Assembly (NCBI GenBank): GCA_018818125.1
Contig: JAHISQ010000021.1
Span: 1 to 64,000, forward strand
Origin: Candidatus Rifleibacteriota bacterium
GTDB taxonomy: Bacteria; Muiribacteriota; Ozemobacteria; Ozemobacterales; Ozemobacteraceae
Reading direction: 5' to 3'
DNA: 64,000 nucleotides
A program made the position numbers and the translations under genes. The stretch's first letter is position 1; every line of letters begins with the position of its first letter. The notes under the pieces are model-generated. The model was given only the letters and a program-made list of their open reading frames with translations, was not told the origin of the DNA and did not search any database. Shown here one piece after another: positions 36,546-44,854 of this stretch.

Positions 36546-39520
36546 TTCTTACCCACTGGCGTAAATGCTTTTTGCTGCTGCGTCAGCTGAATAAATGAAA
36601 ATTCTGAGCAAATTTCTGCTGTTTTTTCACAGACAGCTATTTTTTCTCCGGATAAACTTGCGGTCAAAGCCTCCAGTTCATTGGCGCGGGGAATAATTGA
36701 ACCAATGACCATAAAAACCTGTCTACCAGATCTGGCTCCAGTTACTCCTGCCATTGCCTGATCCGTAACGATACCGATTCCGTTTTCTACAGTAAATTGC
36801 CCATTTTTTTGCCGAACACTGTTCAATTTTTTTAACCGCCGTCTCATTTCAAAAGCGCTATTTAAGGCTCTTTTCGCATGATTTTCCGCTGTCGTATCAG
36901 GATAGAAAACAGCAACGACAGCATCTCCGATAAAACGTTCGACGCTACCGCCATATTCTTTTACAGCGGTCTCCATCTCAGAAAAATAGTCGTTTAACAG
37001 AGTTACAATCTCTTCTGGCGGATGTTTTTCACTCAGGCTGGTAAAACCTCGAATATCAGAAGAAAGAACTGACAATTCAATGTTTTCTGCCCGGCCTTGT
37101 TCCTGAATAGTCTCATTTGCTACACGTTCTATAAGCCTTTCGGGAACGAATCTGCGCATTTTCTCTCTTTGCTGCAGGCCTTGCGCCATAGAATTGTAAG
37201 ATTGTGCCAACATACCCAGTTCATCAGTTTTTTCTATGATTATTCTGGTCCGGTACTCACCTGTGCTTATCTTCTGGAGAGCAGGAATGAATTCTTTTAC
37301 TGGCCTGGCAAACAGCTCCCACAGGAAGTCGGCAAGCAATATCAGACTCAAGATTGAAAAGGCTGCACAGGCAAATGGCAGCAGCTGGAGCAGGAAAATC
37401 AGCCACAGGTCAGGCGAAGACTCAACAATTCCAGCAAATACATAAGGATTCTCAGCAGAGTATTTCCAGCTGGCGGCACGAATTATGTTGTCTTTCTGCT
37501 TTACTTCACTGCCAGAATAACTTTTGAGCGAAGCATACTCAAGAAGTTGCTTCTCAGGATCGATTCCGGTCAGGGTTGCAGGCCACCATTGTTCGAGGTT
37601 TCTCTCGGCATTTCTTTGGCCAATAGCGAAATTTGCGCTGGAAAAAGCGCTGTTATCGCGAAATGTCTTATTTGAGCCCTGGCTTATTGAGTCAAAAGCG
37701 CCACCAAATTTGCTCAGGTCAAAATTCAGTATAAAGCTTATTCCAGCAACTTGCTGAATTGAACCCATCGCAGCTGGCAGCAGAAAGTAAGTCATTCTGG
37801 AAAGAGGAGATATTCTGATCAGATTCTTAACTTCGCATCCTTCATAACTCAGGATTTTTCCATTCTCATATTCATGCCTAAAACCTGATAGAAAGCCAGA
37901 GGCCAGATTAGCCACCTCTAGCTCTCTCTTAATCTCATTGCTTTTGTTTTGCAGCACGCCTAAATTGTCGAGAAACCTGTAACCTGAATAGCGAACCAGT
38001 CTCATTGGCATTTTTGCGTTGGAATTAGCTGGACTCAGAACTTTAATTCGGCCATCATCAAGAAACACCGAAATTTCTTCCCGACTGGTAGCTGGCAACA
38101 ACAGTTGCGCCGCTGTGGGCGGGAAAAGGCCCTCCCTGGCCTTCATAAGCTGGTCAGCAATATGCTTCTTGGCAGTCAGCGCTATCAGCTGTCTCTTCAA
38201 TGACAGATCTCTCACAAACTGTGTTGCCTCATACATTTTGCTTTCGGCAATTGCCTGTATTTCAATTTTGCGGATTTTTTCTGTCTGATCAATTATCAGA
38301 GCGGCAAAACTGGCAATGAGAATGTAAGGCAGCAATATAATCAGACCAGAAATAAGCAGTATTTTGCGCCTGAGTTTGCCAGCAATTGTTAAGCCATGAA
38401 TCCATAGATAAACGCCTGCCAGAAATAGAAAAAGGATCAGAGCTTTTTGTGCAAAGCTGATAGCTGGGCGATAAAACAACAGGTTTTTATTTAATTTGGA
38501 ATTGGAAGAAAAGACACGGAGGAAACAGTTATCCAGATTGGCAGAACTGATCTTGCTTGATCGATTTGCAAGGTGCATTTGAAGGGGTTCTGGTAGTCTC
38601 CGCAACAATGACAGACCATCTTTTTCCTCTATAAGTGTGGTTTTCGGCTGGAGTTTGCAGCGAACAATTCTTCTGGCAAAATCACCACTGCCTTTGCAAG
38701 CTTCTTTTAGAATAGCGTTATAAGAAATGTCTCTACTGGCAAATACTGTAAAATAGCCGCCCAGGGTATGATTTCCCTGCTGTGTGGCGTTGAAATAGAA
38801 GTAAAGCTTTTGTGAGCCAAAGCTGGTGGTAAAAATTTCACGGCAAGTTCCTGATACTCTAACTATATATGCGACTGGCGAAAAAAAGTTGCAGACAAGA
38901 GCCTCTAAATACTCCTCGCGATGACCTGCCAATTTGTTACCATATATTTCAAATGAATTCATCCGTTCCTTCAAAATCGGGTTCGACCAGAATTTATTTT
39001 TAAGAACTTCTATAATCGTTGTAAAAATCAGAGCATGCTCAAGTGTTTTTTTATCAAGAGGTGTTCGAGCGGCAAAGTCTTTACTGTAAAATGAATAGCT
39101 CTTTTTAGCGTCATACTCGAATGAAAGCAGAAAAATTGGCTTGATGCCAAAATTCCCGGCAAGATAGCTGAGTATTTTTGAATTAGTGTCAGAATTGTAT
39201 ATGCCGGGATCATTACCCTCTTCGGCCATCAGATGCGTTCTCAGCGTAAGATCTATTTCCATCTTATGCAGCGCGCGCTCAATAAAATTTCTCGGAATAA
39301 GAGCCTCAGAGAAGTCGTTGATCTCTGTCTCAAAAGAACTTCGTCTGAGGTTATCTGCTCTCAACAGCAGGTCTGAAGTGTTCTGACTCAGGTGATTCAG
39401 AGCAAAAAATGCTGGCAAAAACACGATAACAATAAGTGTTAATGAGTTAAAAAATCCTATTCCTGCTGCTGTTTTGCTCGTATTCAAAAAGACCTGTTCG
39501 CTGCGCCGCTTCATAAACAT
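36542..39520 (-). CDS. Membrane receptor with class III cyclase domain, C1-like half (lacks Asn/Arg)
   Basis: 992 aa, same four-TM plus HAMP chassis: TM1 about 25-43, TM2/TM3 (LILFLFLAGVYLWI, KILLISGLIILLPYIL), TM4 (LLQLLPFACAAFSIL), HAMP (EKTDELGMLAQSYNS). The cyclase domain begins near 812. Both metal Asp are kept: D822 in SSDIRGFTSL and D866 in RFIGDAVVAVF. The Lys position is Arg862, the Asp/Thr position is Met937, and the Asn and Arg positions are Pro944 and Glu948 (MVIGSIIPRANELE). This mirrors the C1 half of animal adenylyl cyclases. No ribosome binding site is obvious before the ATG; a second ATG lies two codons in. A good promoter stands 40-70 bp upstream. First gene of a possible long operon. 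Confidence 0.9.
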   Translation of the reverse strand: MFMKRRSEQVFLNTSKTAAGIGFFNSLTLIVIVFLPAFFALNHLSQNTSDLLLRADNLRRSSFETEINDFSEALIPRNFIERALHKMEIDLTLRTHLMAEEGNDPGIYNSDTNSKILSYLAGNFGIKPIFLLSFEYDAKKSYSFYSKDFAARTPLDKKTLEHALIFTTIIEVLKNKFWSNPILKERMNSFEIYGNKLAGHREEYLEALVCNFFSPVAYIVRVSGTCREIFTTSFGSQKLYFYFNATQQGNHTLGGYFTVFASRDISYNAILKEACKGSGDFARRIVRCKLQPKTTLIEEKDGLSLLRRLPEPLQMHLANRSSKISSANLDNCFLRVFSSNSKLNKNLLFYRPAISFAQKALILFLFLAGVYLWIHGLTIAGKLRRKILLISGLIILLPYILIASFAALIIDQTEKIRKIEIQAIAESKMYEATQFVRDLSLKRQLIALTAKKHIADQLMKAREGLFPPTAAQLLLPATSREEISVFLDDGRIKVLSPANSNAKMPMRLVRYSGYRFLDNLGVLQNKSNEIKRELEVANLASGFLSGFRHEYENGKILSYEGCEVKNLIRISPLSRMTYFLLPAAMGSIQQVAGISFILNFDLSKFGGAFDSISQGSNKTFRDNSAFSSANFAIGQRNAERNLEQWWPATLTGIDPEKQLLEYASLKSYSGSEVKQKDNIIRAASWKYSAENPYVFAGIVESSPDLWLIFLLQLLPFACAAFSILSLILLADFLWELFARPVKEFIPALQKISTGEYRTRIIIEKTDELGMLAQSYNSMAQGLQQREKMRRFVPERLIERVANETIQEQGRAENIELSVLSSDIRGFTSLSEKHPPEEIVTLLNDYFSEMETAVKEYGGSVERFIGDAVVAVFYPDTTAENHAKRALNSAFEMRRRLKKLNSVRQKNGQFTVENGIGIVTDQAMAGVTGARSGRQVFMVIGSIIPRANELEALTASLSGEKIAVCEKTAEICSEFSFIQLTQQQKAFTPVGKK

Positions 39521-39558
39521 TCAAAAAGTCTGGAAAAATATTTAGTGGCCGCTTCAAT

Positions 39559-39587
39559 ATTAAATCAGGTTCTGCGACTTTGGTCAA
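39559..39587 (-). promoter_or_regulatory. Sigma-70 type promoter for the cyclase-receptor operon
   Basis: On the minus strand TTGACC (39582-39587) and TTTAAT (39559-39564) are separated by exactly 17 bp. Five of six bases match in each box. The predicted leader is about 30 nt. Confidence 0.6.
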
Positions 39588-39673
39588 GATTACAGGTTTG
39601 ATCGGGCGAGGACAGACTAAGACACCGGATCCCGGGGCGGCGCCCTTTTATCATTGATACAATCTGGCTATTT

Positions 39674-39943
39674 TCAGGCGGCGCGGCAGAGCATCTCAGT
39701 CTGGTTCAGTTCGAATTTAAGGTGCTGCAGACAGGTCAATTTTTCGTGCAACGCTGGCAGGCTCAGCTCGCCGATGGATAAATGCCTGAATGTATTCTGA
39801 ACAAGTAGTTTTTGCAGCGGCTCAATGTGGAGAACCAGCTCGTTTTCGAGCCGGTCAATCTGCATCTGCAGCAACTGGTGATTCAACTGTGCAGTCTCAG
39901 AGAGCAACCGGCTAAGTGTAAGGAGGTTTTCGGTGTCAGTCAT
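39674..39943 (-). CDS. Small helical protein of the lexA-dinB cassette, unknown function
   Basis: 89 aa, almost wholly helical and Leu-rich, with coiled-coil character (ETAQLNHQLLQMQIDRLENEL, then LHEKLTCLQHLKFELNQ). No membrane segment or catalytic motif. Its ATG lies inside dinB, overlapping it by 8 bp, so translation is likely coupled to the polymerase gene and expression is probably SOS-controlled. It could be a polymerase accessory or simply a conserved small partner; I do not recognise a family. Confidence 0.6.
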   Translation of the reverse strand: MTDTENLLTLSRLLSETAQLNHQLLQMQIDRLENELVLHIEPLQKLLVQNTFRHLSIGELSLPALHEKLTCLQHLKFELNQTEMLCRAA

Positions 39944-41111
39944 ATCTGCGCCCCCTTATTGTCGAGCGTGATCGCAAAATAGAGCTGAAGCCATATTTTG
40001 CCCTGATTATCTGAAGAACATCGGGCAGAGCGCGACGATATTCAGGGAGAAGCGAATCAAAAAGGTCGTGGGTAAAGACACCGGGTCGCAAATCGCTGAG
40101 ATGAACACCGACGAGGCGAATCTTGATGCCGGGTTTGAAAGTACGATTGAACAGGGCAACTGCCGCCTGATAAATGTCGCGGTCATCATTTGTTCGGCTT
40201 ATTTTCACCGAATGCCCGTCACTGGCAAAATTGGAAAACCGCAGCCTGACACTGACACAACCACAGATCAGCTGCTCACGGCGAAGCTTATGCACGGTTT
40301 TCTCGACGAGATGCGAAAGATAGTTCAGCAATAAAGAGCGTGAACCGGTATTTTCCGGCAAGGTAACACAGTGCGATATGCTTTTTCGAAGCGGCTTGTT
40401 TTCGGCAGCGATAACTCTTACATCGCCGATCCCATGGGCGCAGTTAAAAATATACTCGCCGGACTTACCCATCGCTGCCTGCCAGGCATCGAGCGGAATG
40501 CGCAAGATATCTTTTACTTCGTAAACCCCCATTGAATTAAGTAAAGGCACGGTTTTGCGGCCGATGCCAGGGATCTCGTCAAGAGGCAGATGCGAGACAA
40601 ATGCCTTCTCTTCGCCGGGCAGTATCTCTAAAATACCAGCCGGCTTGCCGAGGCTCGAAGCAATCTTACTGATAAGTTTATTGGTGCCAAATCCTATGGT
40701 TGTGGGCAGGCCAGGGCTTCTGCCTATTTCGCGCACTATATGTTCGGCAATGGCCAGATTAGTCGGATATATACGGTCGCAGCCAGTAAAATCAAGATAA
40801 AACTCGTCGATCGAAGCGGGTTCGACCAACGGGCAAAACTCTTTGAGCCTTTCGTGAACAGCATTTGACAGTGACATTATGTTGTCTGGCGTCGGCAAAC
40901 AGGTGAGTTCTGGGCACTTCTGGCGGGCTATCCACAATGCCATGCCTGCCTTTACGCCAAATTTGCGGGCTTCGTAAGAGGCCGAGCAGACAACGCCACG
41001 ACTGCCGGTTCCGCCTACTGCCAACGGCTTGCCACGGAACTCCGGGTGCACCTGCAGCGCCGCTTCAACGAAAAAGGCATCGAGATCTATACAGGCAATG
41101 CGCTTTCGCAT
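39936..41111 (-). CDS. dinB: Y-family DNA polymerase IV
   Basis: 391-aa translesion polymerase. Metal ligands: D9 in CIDLDAFF and D102-E103 in ASIDEFYLDF. The palm and fingers (VVCSASYEARKFGVKAGM) are typical DinB, the helix-hairpin-helix is DEIPGIGRKTVPLL, and the little-finger region includes SISHCVTLPENT. The C-terminus ends in an Arg-rich tail (RSTIRGRRYD) with no clear beta-clamp motif. GAGG lies 8 nt before the ATG. It starts 10 bp after lexA, so the pair forms an SOS operon under the lexA promoter. Confidence 0.94.
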   Translation of the reverse strand: MRKRIACIDLDAFFVEAALQVHPEFRGKPLAVGGTGSRGVVCSASYEARKFGVKAGMALWIARQKCPELTCLPTPDNIMSLSNAVHERLKEFCPLVEPASIDEFYLDFTGCDRIYPTNLAIAEHIVREIGRSPGLPTTIGFGTNKLISKIASSLGKPAGILEILPGEEKAFVSHLPLDEIPGIGRKTVPLLNSMGVYEVKDILRIPLDAWQAAMGKSGEYIFNCAHGIGDVRVIAAENKPLRKSISHCVTLPENTGSRSLLLNYLSHLVEKTVHKLRREQLICGCVSVRLRFSNFASDGHSVKISRTNDDRDIYQAAVALFNRTFKPGIKIRLVGVHLSDLRPGVFTHDLFDSLLPEYRRALPDVLQIIRAKYGFSSILRSRSTIRGRRYD

Positions 41112-41121
41112 GGTAATAACC

Positions 41122-41745
41122 TCAGTGACGGCGATACTTGCGTAAAACTCCGATTACGATGCCCTTGATCGTTACATCCTGATTTTCGATAATAATCGGT
41201 GACATGGCAGGATTTGAGGGCTGTAGTCGAACACGGTTGCCTTCTCGATAAATGCGTTTGAGAGTAACCTCTTCGTTCTCAATACAGGCGATGACCATCT
41301 CGCCATTGTTGGCAGTGCTGCGCTTTTCGACAATCACCAGATCGCCATCTTTTATCGCCTCATCGATCATCGACTCACCACGAACCTCCAGAACAAAAGT
41401 CTCGCCTTTGCCGATCATTGACTCAGGCAGGTTAATGGTCTCAGGTATCTCGTTGATCTGAATCGGCTGGCCGGCAGTTACCCGGCCCAGCATGGGCACC
41501 TCAACACTGCGCCCGACACTGATCACCTGCGGCTTTACTGAAAGACCACGCGAGCGCCGCGGCAAAGCGTCGAGATGACCCTTATCGACGAGAATCTTGA
41601 GATGTTTGTGTACAGTAGCGGTAGATGACAGCCCAAGGCCATCGCAAATTTCGGCGATGGTGGGAGCATAACCCCACTTGGCGAAAAAATGACGAACGAA
41701 ATCAAGTACGCTTCTCTGCTTGGGAGTTAATGGATCAGGGGTCAT
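41122..41745 (-). CDS. lexA: SOS repressor LexA
   Basis: 207 aa. The N-terminal winged helix (QRSVLDFVRHFF, STATVHKHLKIL) binds operators, and the C-terminal S24 peptidase-like domain self-cleaves when RecA filaments form. Cleavage site A91-G92 (RVTAGQP); catalytic Ser125 (RGESM) and Lys163 (VTLKRIY). The recognition helix region (TIAEICDGLGLSSTATVHKHL) differs from the E. coli protein, so a non-enterobacterial operator is expected. GGAGGCG lies a few bases before the ATG. The promoter directly upstream carries direct repeats that probably form its own operator. Confidence 0.96.
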   Translation of the reverse strand: MTPDPLTPKQRSVLDFVRHFFAKWGYAPTIAEICDGLGLSSTATVHKHLKILVDKGHLDALPRRSRGLSVKPQVISVGRSVEVPMLGRVTAGQPIQINEIPETINLPESMIGKGETFVLEVRGESMIDEAIKDGDLVIVEKRSTANNGEMVIACIENEEVTLKRIYREGNRVRLQPSNPAMSPIIIENQDVTIKGIVIGVLRKYRRH

Positions 41746-41777
41746 AATTCGCCTCCGTTCAGCTTTTCTACACCATA

Positions 41778-41806
41778 ATTATAGGCGAATAAAAGGCGAA
41801 TGTCAA
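41778..41806 (-). promoter_or_regulatory. Perfect consensus sigma-70 promoter of lexA-dinB
   Basis: On the minus strand TTGACA (41801-41806), a 17-bp spacer and TATAAT (41778-41783) match the consensus at all 12 positions. The leader to the lexA ATG is about 26 nt. A promoter this strong fits a gene kept in check by its own product. Confidence 0.9.
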
Positions 41807-41811
41807 GCGAA
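41783..41811 (-). promoter_or_regulatory. Probable LexA operator: direct repeats of ATTCGCC at 11-bp period
   Basis: Reading the plus strand, AGGCGAAT starts at 41783 and again at 41794, and the weaker AAGCGAAA at 41805, an 11-bp period that places all three on one face of the helix. The first two fill the spacer between the -35 and -10 boxes. One inverted copy (41747-41754) overlaps the lexA ribosome binding site. Direct-repeat operators are known for alphaproteobacterial LexA (GTTC-N7-GTTC); this sequence is different. Confidence 0.6.
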
Positions 41812-41854
41812 AAAAGCACGAAAACACAACAGCCGGGGCGACGCCGCCAGGTGC

Positions 41855-44854
41855 TTAATCAGATGGTTTGCATACCGTGATAATGAGAGTAAGGTCGTCC
41901 TGTGCCTCACTGCTACCTATGTGACGGCTGTAGGCCGCAAAAACATTCTGATAGAAGACTTCCGGATCAGGGTTATAGTTAGCCTGCAACAGCTCCTTAA
42001 ACCCGTCGTAACCGATTTCGCTGCCATCTGGCGCGCGTGCTTCGATAATCCCGTCGGTATAGAACACTATTGCATCGCCAGCACCAAACTCTATGGCCGC
42101 CTCACTATATTGCGCCTTGTTAAAAGCACCCAGAGCCGAACCAGTCAGAGTAAATTCCTCAACCGACATGGTCGCAGCTCTTATCAGCATCGGCGAACAG
42201 CCGCCGGCGTTGGAGTATGAACCCACGCCACTCATGGAATCGAGATAAAGATATTGAAAAGTCATAATCTTCTTCTGCTGCTTGCTCTTAGAGGCAAGAA
42301 TCATCTTATGCAGCTCCAGCAATAAATTGCCAGGAGTGCTCAGAAGATATGGTGAGCTGAGAATTCCCGCCTTGGCCATTGCCATGATCAGCGCAGCACC
42401 GACGCCATGCCCGGCAACATCTCCGGCTAGAACGGCAAAATGCTGATCATCAACCACAAAGAAGTCAAAATAGTCGCCGCCAAGCTCGCTCATACTCACG
42501 CTTTTTCCAAATATTGCGAAGTTCCCATGCTCAAAGCGCGGCGGCGGGAAAAGACTATCCTGAACAATTCTGGCCACTTCCAGCTCTTCAAAGCCCACCA
42601 TAACTTCGTTAAAAATAGTCGCAACCTCGCCGAATTCATCTCTACCGACTCCAGCAACCCGATGAGTGAATTCGCGGTTTTCTATCGCCAGCGCTCCGTC
42701 GCGCAAAGCATGTAGTGGTTCGACAAAGCTCTTAGCCAATATTTGAGCCAGGCTGGCTGCAAGGACAATGCTGAAAAGTACAAATAACAACAGTTCGCTT
42801 TTCTGCTGACCAATAACGCGATCGATATTGCGCATCGGGTAAAGGACAATCAGCTGGAAAAAGCTGAGATTATGACCATTGAATCCGACAGCTATGTATT
42901 CTTCGTCGGCAAGATTTATCAATTCTATTTCTTCGGTTGGCTTCGGGCCAAGCCTGCTGGCAAATTCACGCAAATCCAGGGCTCGGCTGGCCAATTCCGG
43001 AAGATATTTACTATCCAGTCGACTCCGCGTAATCAGGCGCGAACCAATGGCATTGCGATTAGCCAACGCCACGGCCTTTTGCAGGAACCTTGTCTGAGCC
43101 ATAACCGGCCGCCACGAAATGATGGTCACATAATCGGTTAAGCCAGGTTCGACAACCGTAAGCAGCTTAAAAAAGGACAACTCTGCAACCCTGCCAAAGC
43201 CCCAGTTATTAACATGTCCAAGGTTACCGATCACCGAATTGGTCATTTCGAGAAATGTCTGCTGCAAAAGCGATTCTGCGATCAGTTCCAGCTTACTGAG
43301 GACCTGCGCCTCGATTTCAACACGATTGAGATCACTCATAACCTTTTTAGCAATCAGGTTGGCCGCAATTACGTCAGATTCTACCATGCCTGAAATTTTT
43401 CTATTTGGCTGCGAGGCCTCGCGATCAATACTGGCATTATCCAGGCTTCCTTTGAGAACATAAAGCCCGTTGCGATTAATTAACTTGTTGCTGGAGCTGG
43501 CAACTACAAAATAGTTCCCAGGCTGAAAGGCAGCCAACCTCTTTTCCAGATCAACCGTCAAATCAATATCCAGATTTTTGCCTCTCGATTGCAACGCCCA
43601 TTCGTTAAGGAGTTTATCCAGAGAGACAGCATCATTATTCATAAAAGATAAGAAACGCCGATCGAAGCTCAAAAGCTTATCAACTGAGCTTTGATGAGCA
43701 TCTGCCATTAAAATGCGGCGTTTTTGCGAATAGTGTTCGTGTGAAATCAAAACCATGGCCAGCAAGGGAATGCCGCAGGCAAAAATGAAAAGGAAAGCAA
43801 GCCTGGTTTTTATGGTAGCTCGTCCTGGCCTGCCGGCAACAACAGTCTGCCAGGTATAAATTAAAAACGGCAGCATGAACAGGAGACACACCATAGCACC
43901 TGCCAAAGCTCTCCAGATAATGACAATCTCGTCATGGCCCCTTGGAATTAAAGCAAAAATTCGAAGTGCAGGCGCAAGAAAAGAATAACCAAGATATGCG
44001 TGCTGCATTTCTACAAAGCTCAAAGATTCATTCTCGCAACGTGCAAATGTTTCGCCTGGGATTTCAATATTTCTGGCATCACCTGTATACCAGATACTGT
44101 CGGTGTAACTGGAATTCGTGTTGATAAGTCCGAGGGATATGCCGCTGCGATCGGCAAATTTTTCCAGAGAATTCTTCAGACCATTTTTTTGCGCGAGTTT
44201 GTCCTGGTTAAAACGCAGTAAAAGTGCGATTTTCGAGACAAAATACATGGCAATCGGAGGACGCACCAGCGAGCTATCCAGCCATGCAAGTGAAAACCTA
44301 TCCGGATCAATGTGGCTGCCTACCATTGCCTGCATCAACTGAGGTCCAATAATTTTGCGGGCAACCTCAATGTCACCGCCGACTTTCCCGTATAATCCAG
44401 GATCGCCCATAACCGGATAATTGCTGAGAACTTTAAAAACTTCCAACCATTCTTCAGGACTATTTTCATCAGAAAATGTCTTCTTAATTTCTACGCCAGC
44501 GGGTGTCCAGGCAATAAAGTCGAATTCATCAGGAAACAGTCGCTGCTGCTCTTCAATCCAGGCCAGTATAAGTCCAGTCTCGGTGCCTTCTTCTTCAAAA
44601 CTTCGAAATTTCTCATAGAAAAGGCGACACCAGAAAACCTCCTGTTCAAGGTTGCCAACAGCCTCATTGGTAGCTCTCTGCAGCTGAGTTTTCAGTTTAA
44701 ATTTAATCTCGTCCTCAGCAACATTATAAAACCTGAAAACAGCAAAGGATACCAGCGCAGCCGGAATACCAGTCAGGCATAATACCATCAGCAGCCAGCG
44801 GAAAAGCCGGCGCGATCGTGAAGCTATAGAGTTATTTTCAGCTGTTTGCGTCAT
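41855..44854 (-). CDS. Membrane receptor PP2C/SpoIIE phosphatase, A-type (pair 3)
   Basis: 999 aa, the longest A-type. TM1 about 18-42 (RWLLMVLCLTGIPAALVSF), domain 1 with FIAWTPAG, IIGPQ and LAWLDSSLVRP, TM2/TM3 (TRLAFLFIFACGIPLLAMVL), domain 2 with LELIAESLLQQT, WGFGR and NRNAIGS, TM4 (LLLFVLFSIVLAASLAQIL), HAMP (GVGRDEFGEVATIFNE), PP2C with GGDYFD (D794), GDVAGHG (D812), YTDG (D934), QDD (986-987), NAGGCSP. The ATG at 44854 has no ribosome binding site and lies 17 bp inside the preceding B-type gene, so it probably depends on coupled translation. Last gene of the long phosphatase block. Confidence 0.92.
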   Translation of the reverse strand: MTQTAENNSIASRSRRLFRWLLMVLCLTGIPAALVSFAVFRFYNVAEDEIKFKLKTQLQRATNEAVGNLEQEVFWCRLFYEKFRSFEEEGTETGLILAWIEEQQRLFPDEFDFIAWTPAGVEIKKTFSDENSPEEWLEVFKVLSNYPVMGDPGLYGKVGGDIEVARKIIGPQLMQAMVGSHIDPDRFSLAWLDSSLVRPPIAMYFVSKIALLLRFNQDKLAQKNGLKNSLEKFADRSGISLGLINTNSSYTDSIWYTGDARNIEIPGETFARCENESLSFVEMQHAYLGYSFLAPALRIFALIPRGHDEIVIIWRALAGAMVCLLFMLPFLIYTWQTVVAGRPGRATIKTRLAFLFIFACGIPLLAMVLISHEHYSQKRRILMADAHQSSVDKLLSFDRRFLSFMNNDAVSLDKLLNEWALQSRGKNLDIDLTVDLEKRLAAFQPGNYFVVASSSNKLINRNGLYVLKGSLDNASIDREASQPNRKISGMVESDVIAANLIAKKVMSDLNRVEIEAQVLSKLELIAESLLQQTFLEMTNSVIGNLGHVNNWGFGRVAELSFFKLLTVVEPGLTDYVTIISWRPVMAQTRFLQKAVALANRNAIGSRLITRSRLDSKYLPELASRALDLREFASRLGPKPTEEIELINLADEEYIAVGFNGHNLSFFQLIVLYPMRNIDRVIGQQKSELLLFVLFSIVLAASLAQILAKSFVEPLHALRDGALAIENREFTHRVAGVGRDEFGEVATIFNEVMVGFEELEVARIVQDSLFPPPRFEHGNFAIFGKSVSMSELGGDYFDFFVVDDQHFAVLAGDVAGHGVGAALIMAMAKAGILSSPYLLSTPGNLLLELHKMILASKSKQQKKIMTFQYLYLDSMSGVGSYSNAGGCSPMLIRAATMSVEEFTLTGSALGAFNKAQYSEAAIEFGAGDAIVFYTDGIIEARAPDGSEIGYDGFKELLQANYNPDPEVFYQNVFAAYSRHIGSSEAQDDLTLIITVCKPSD

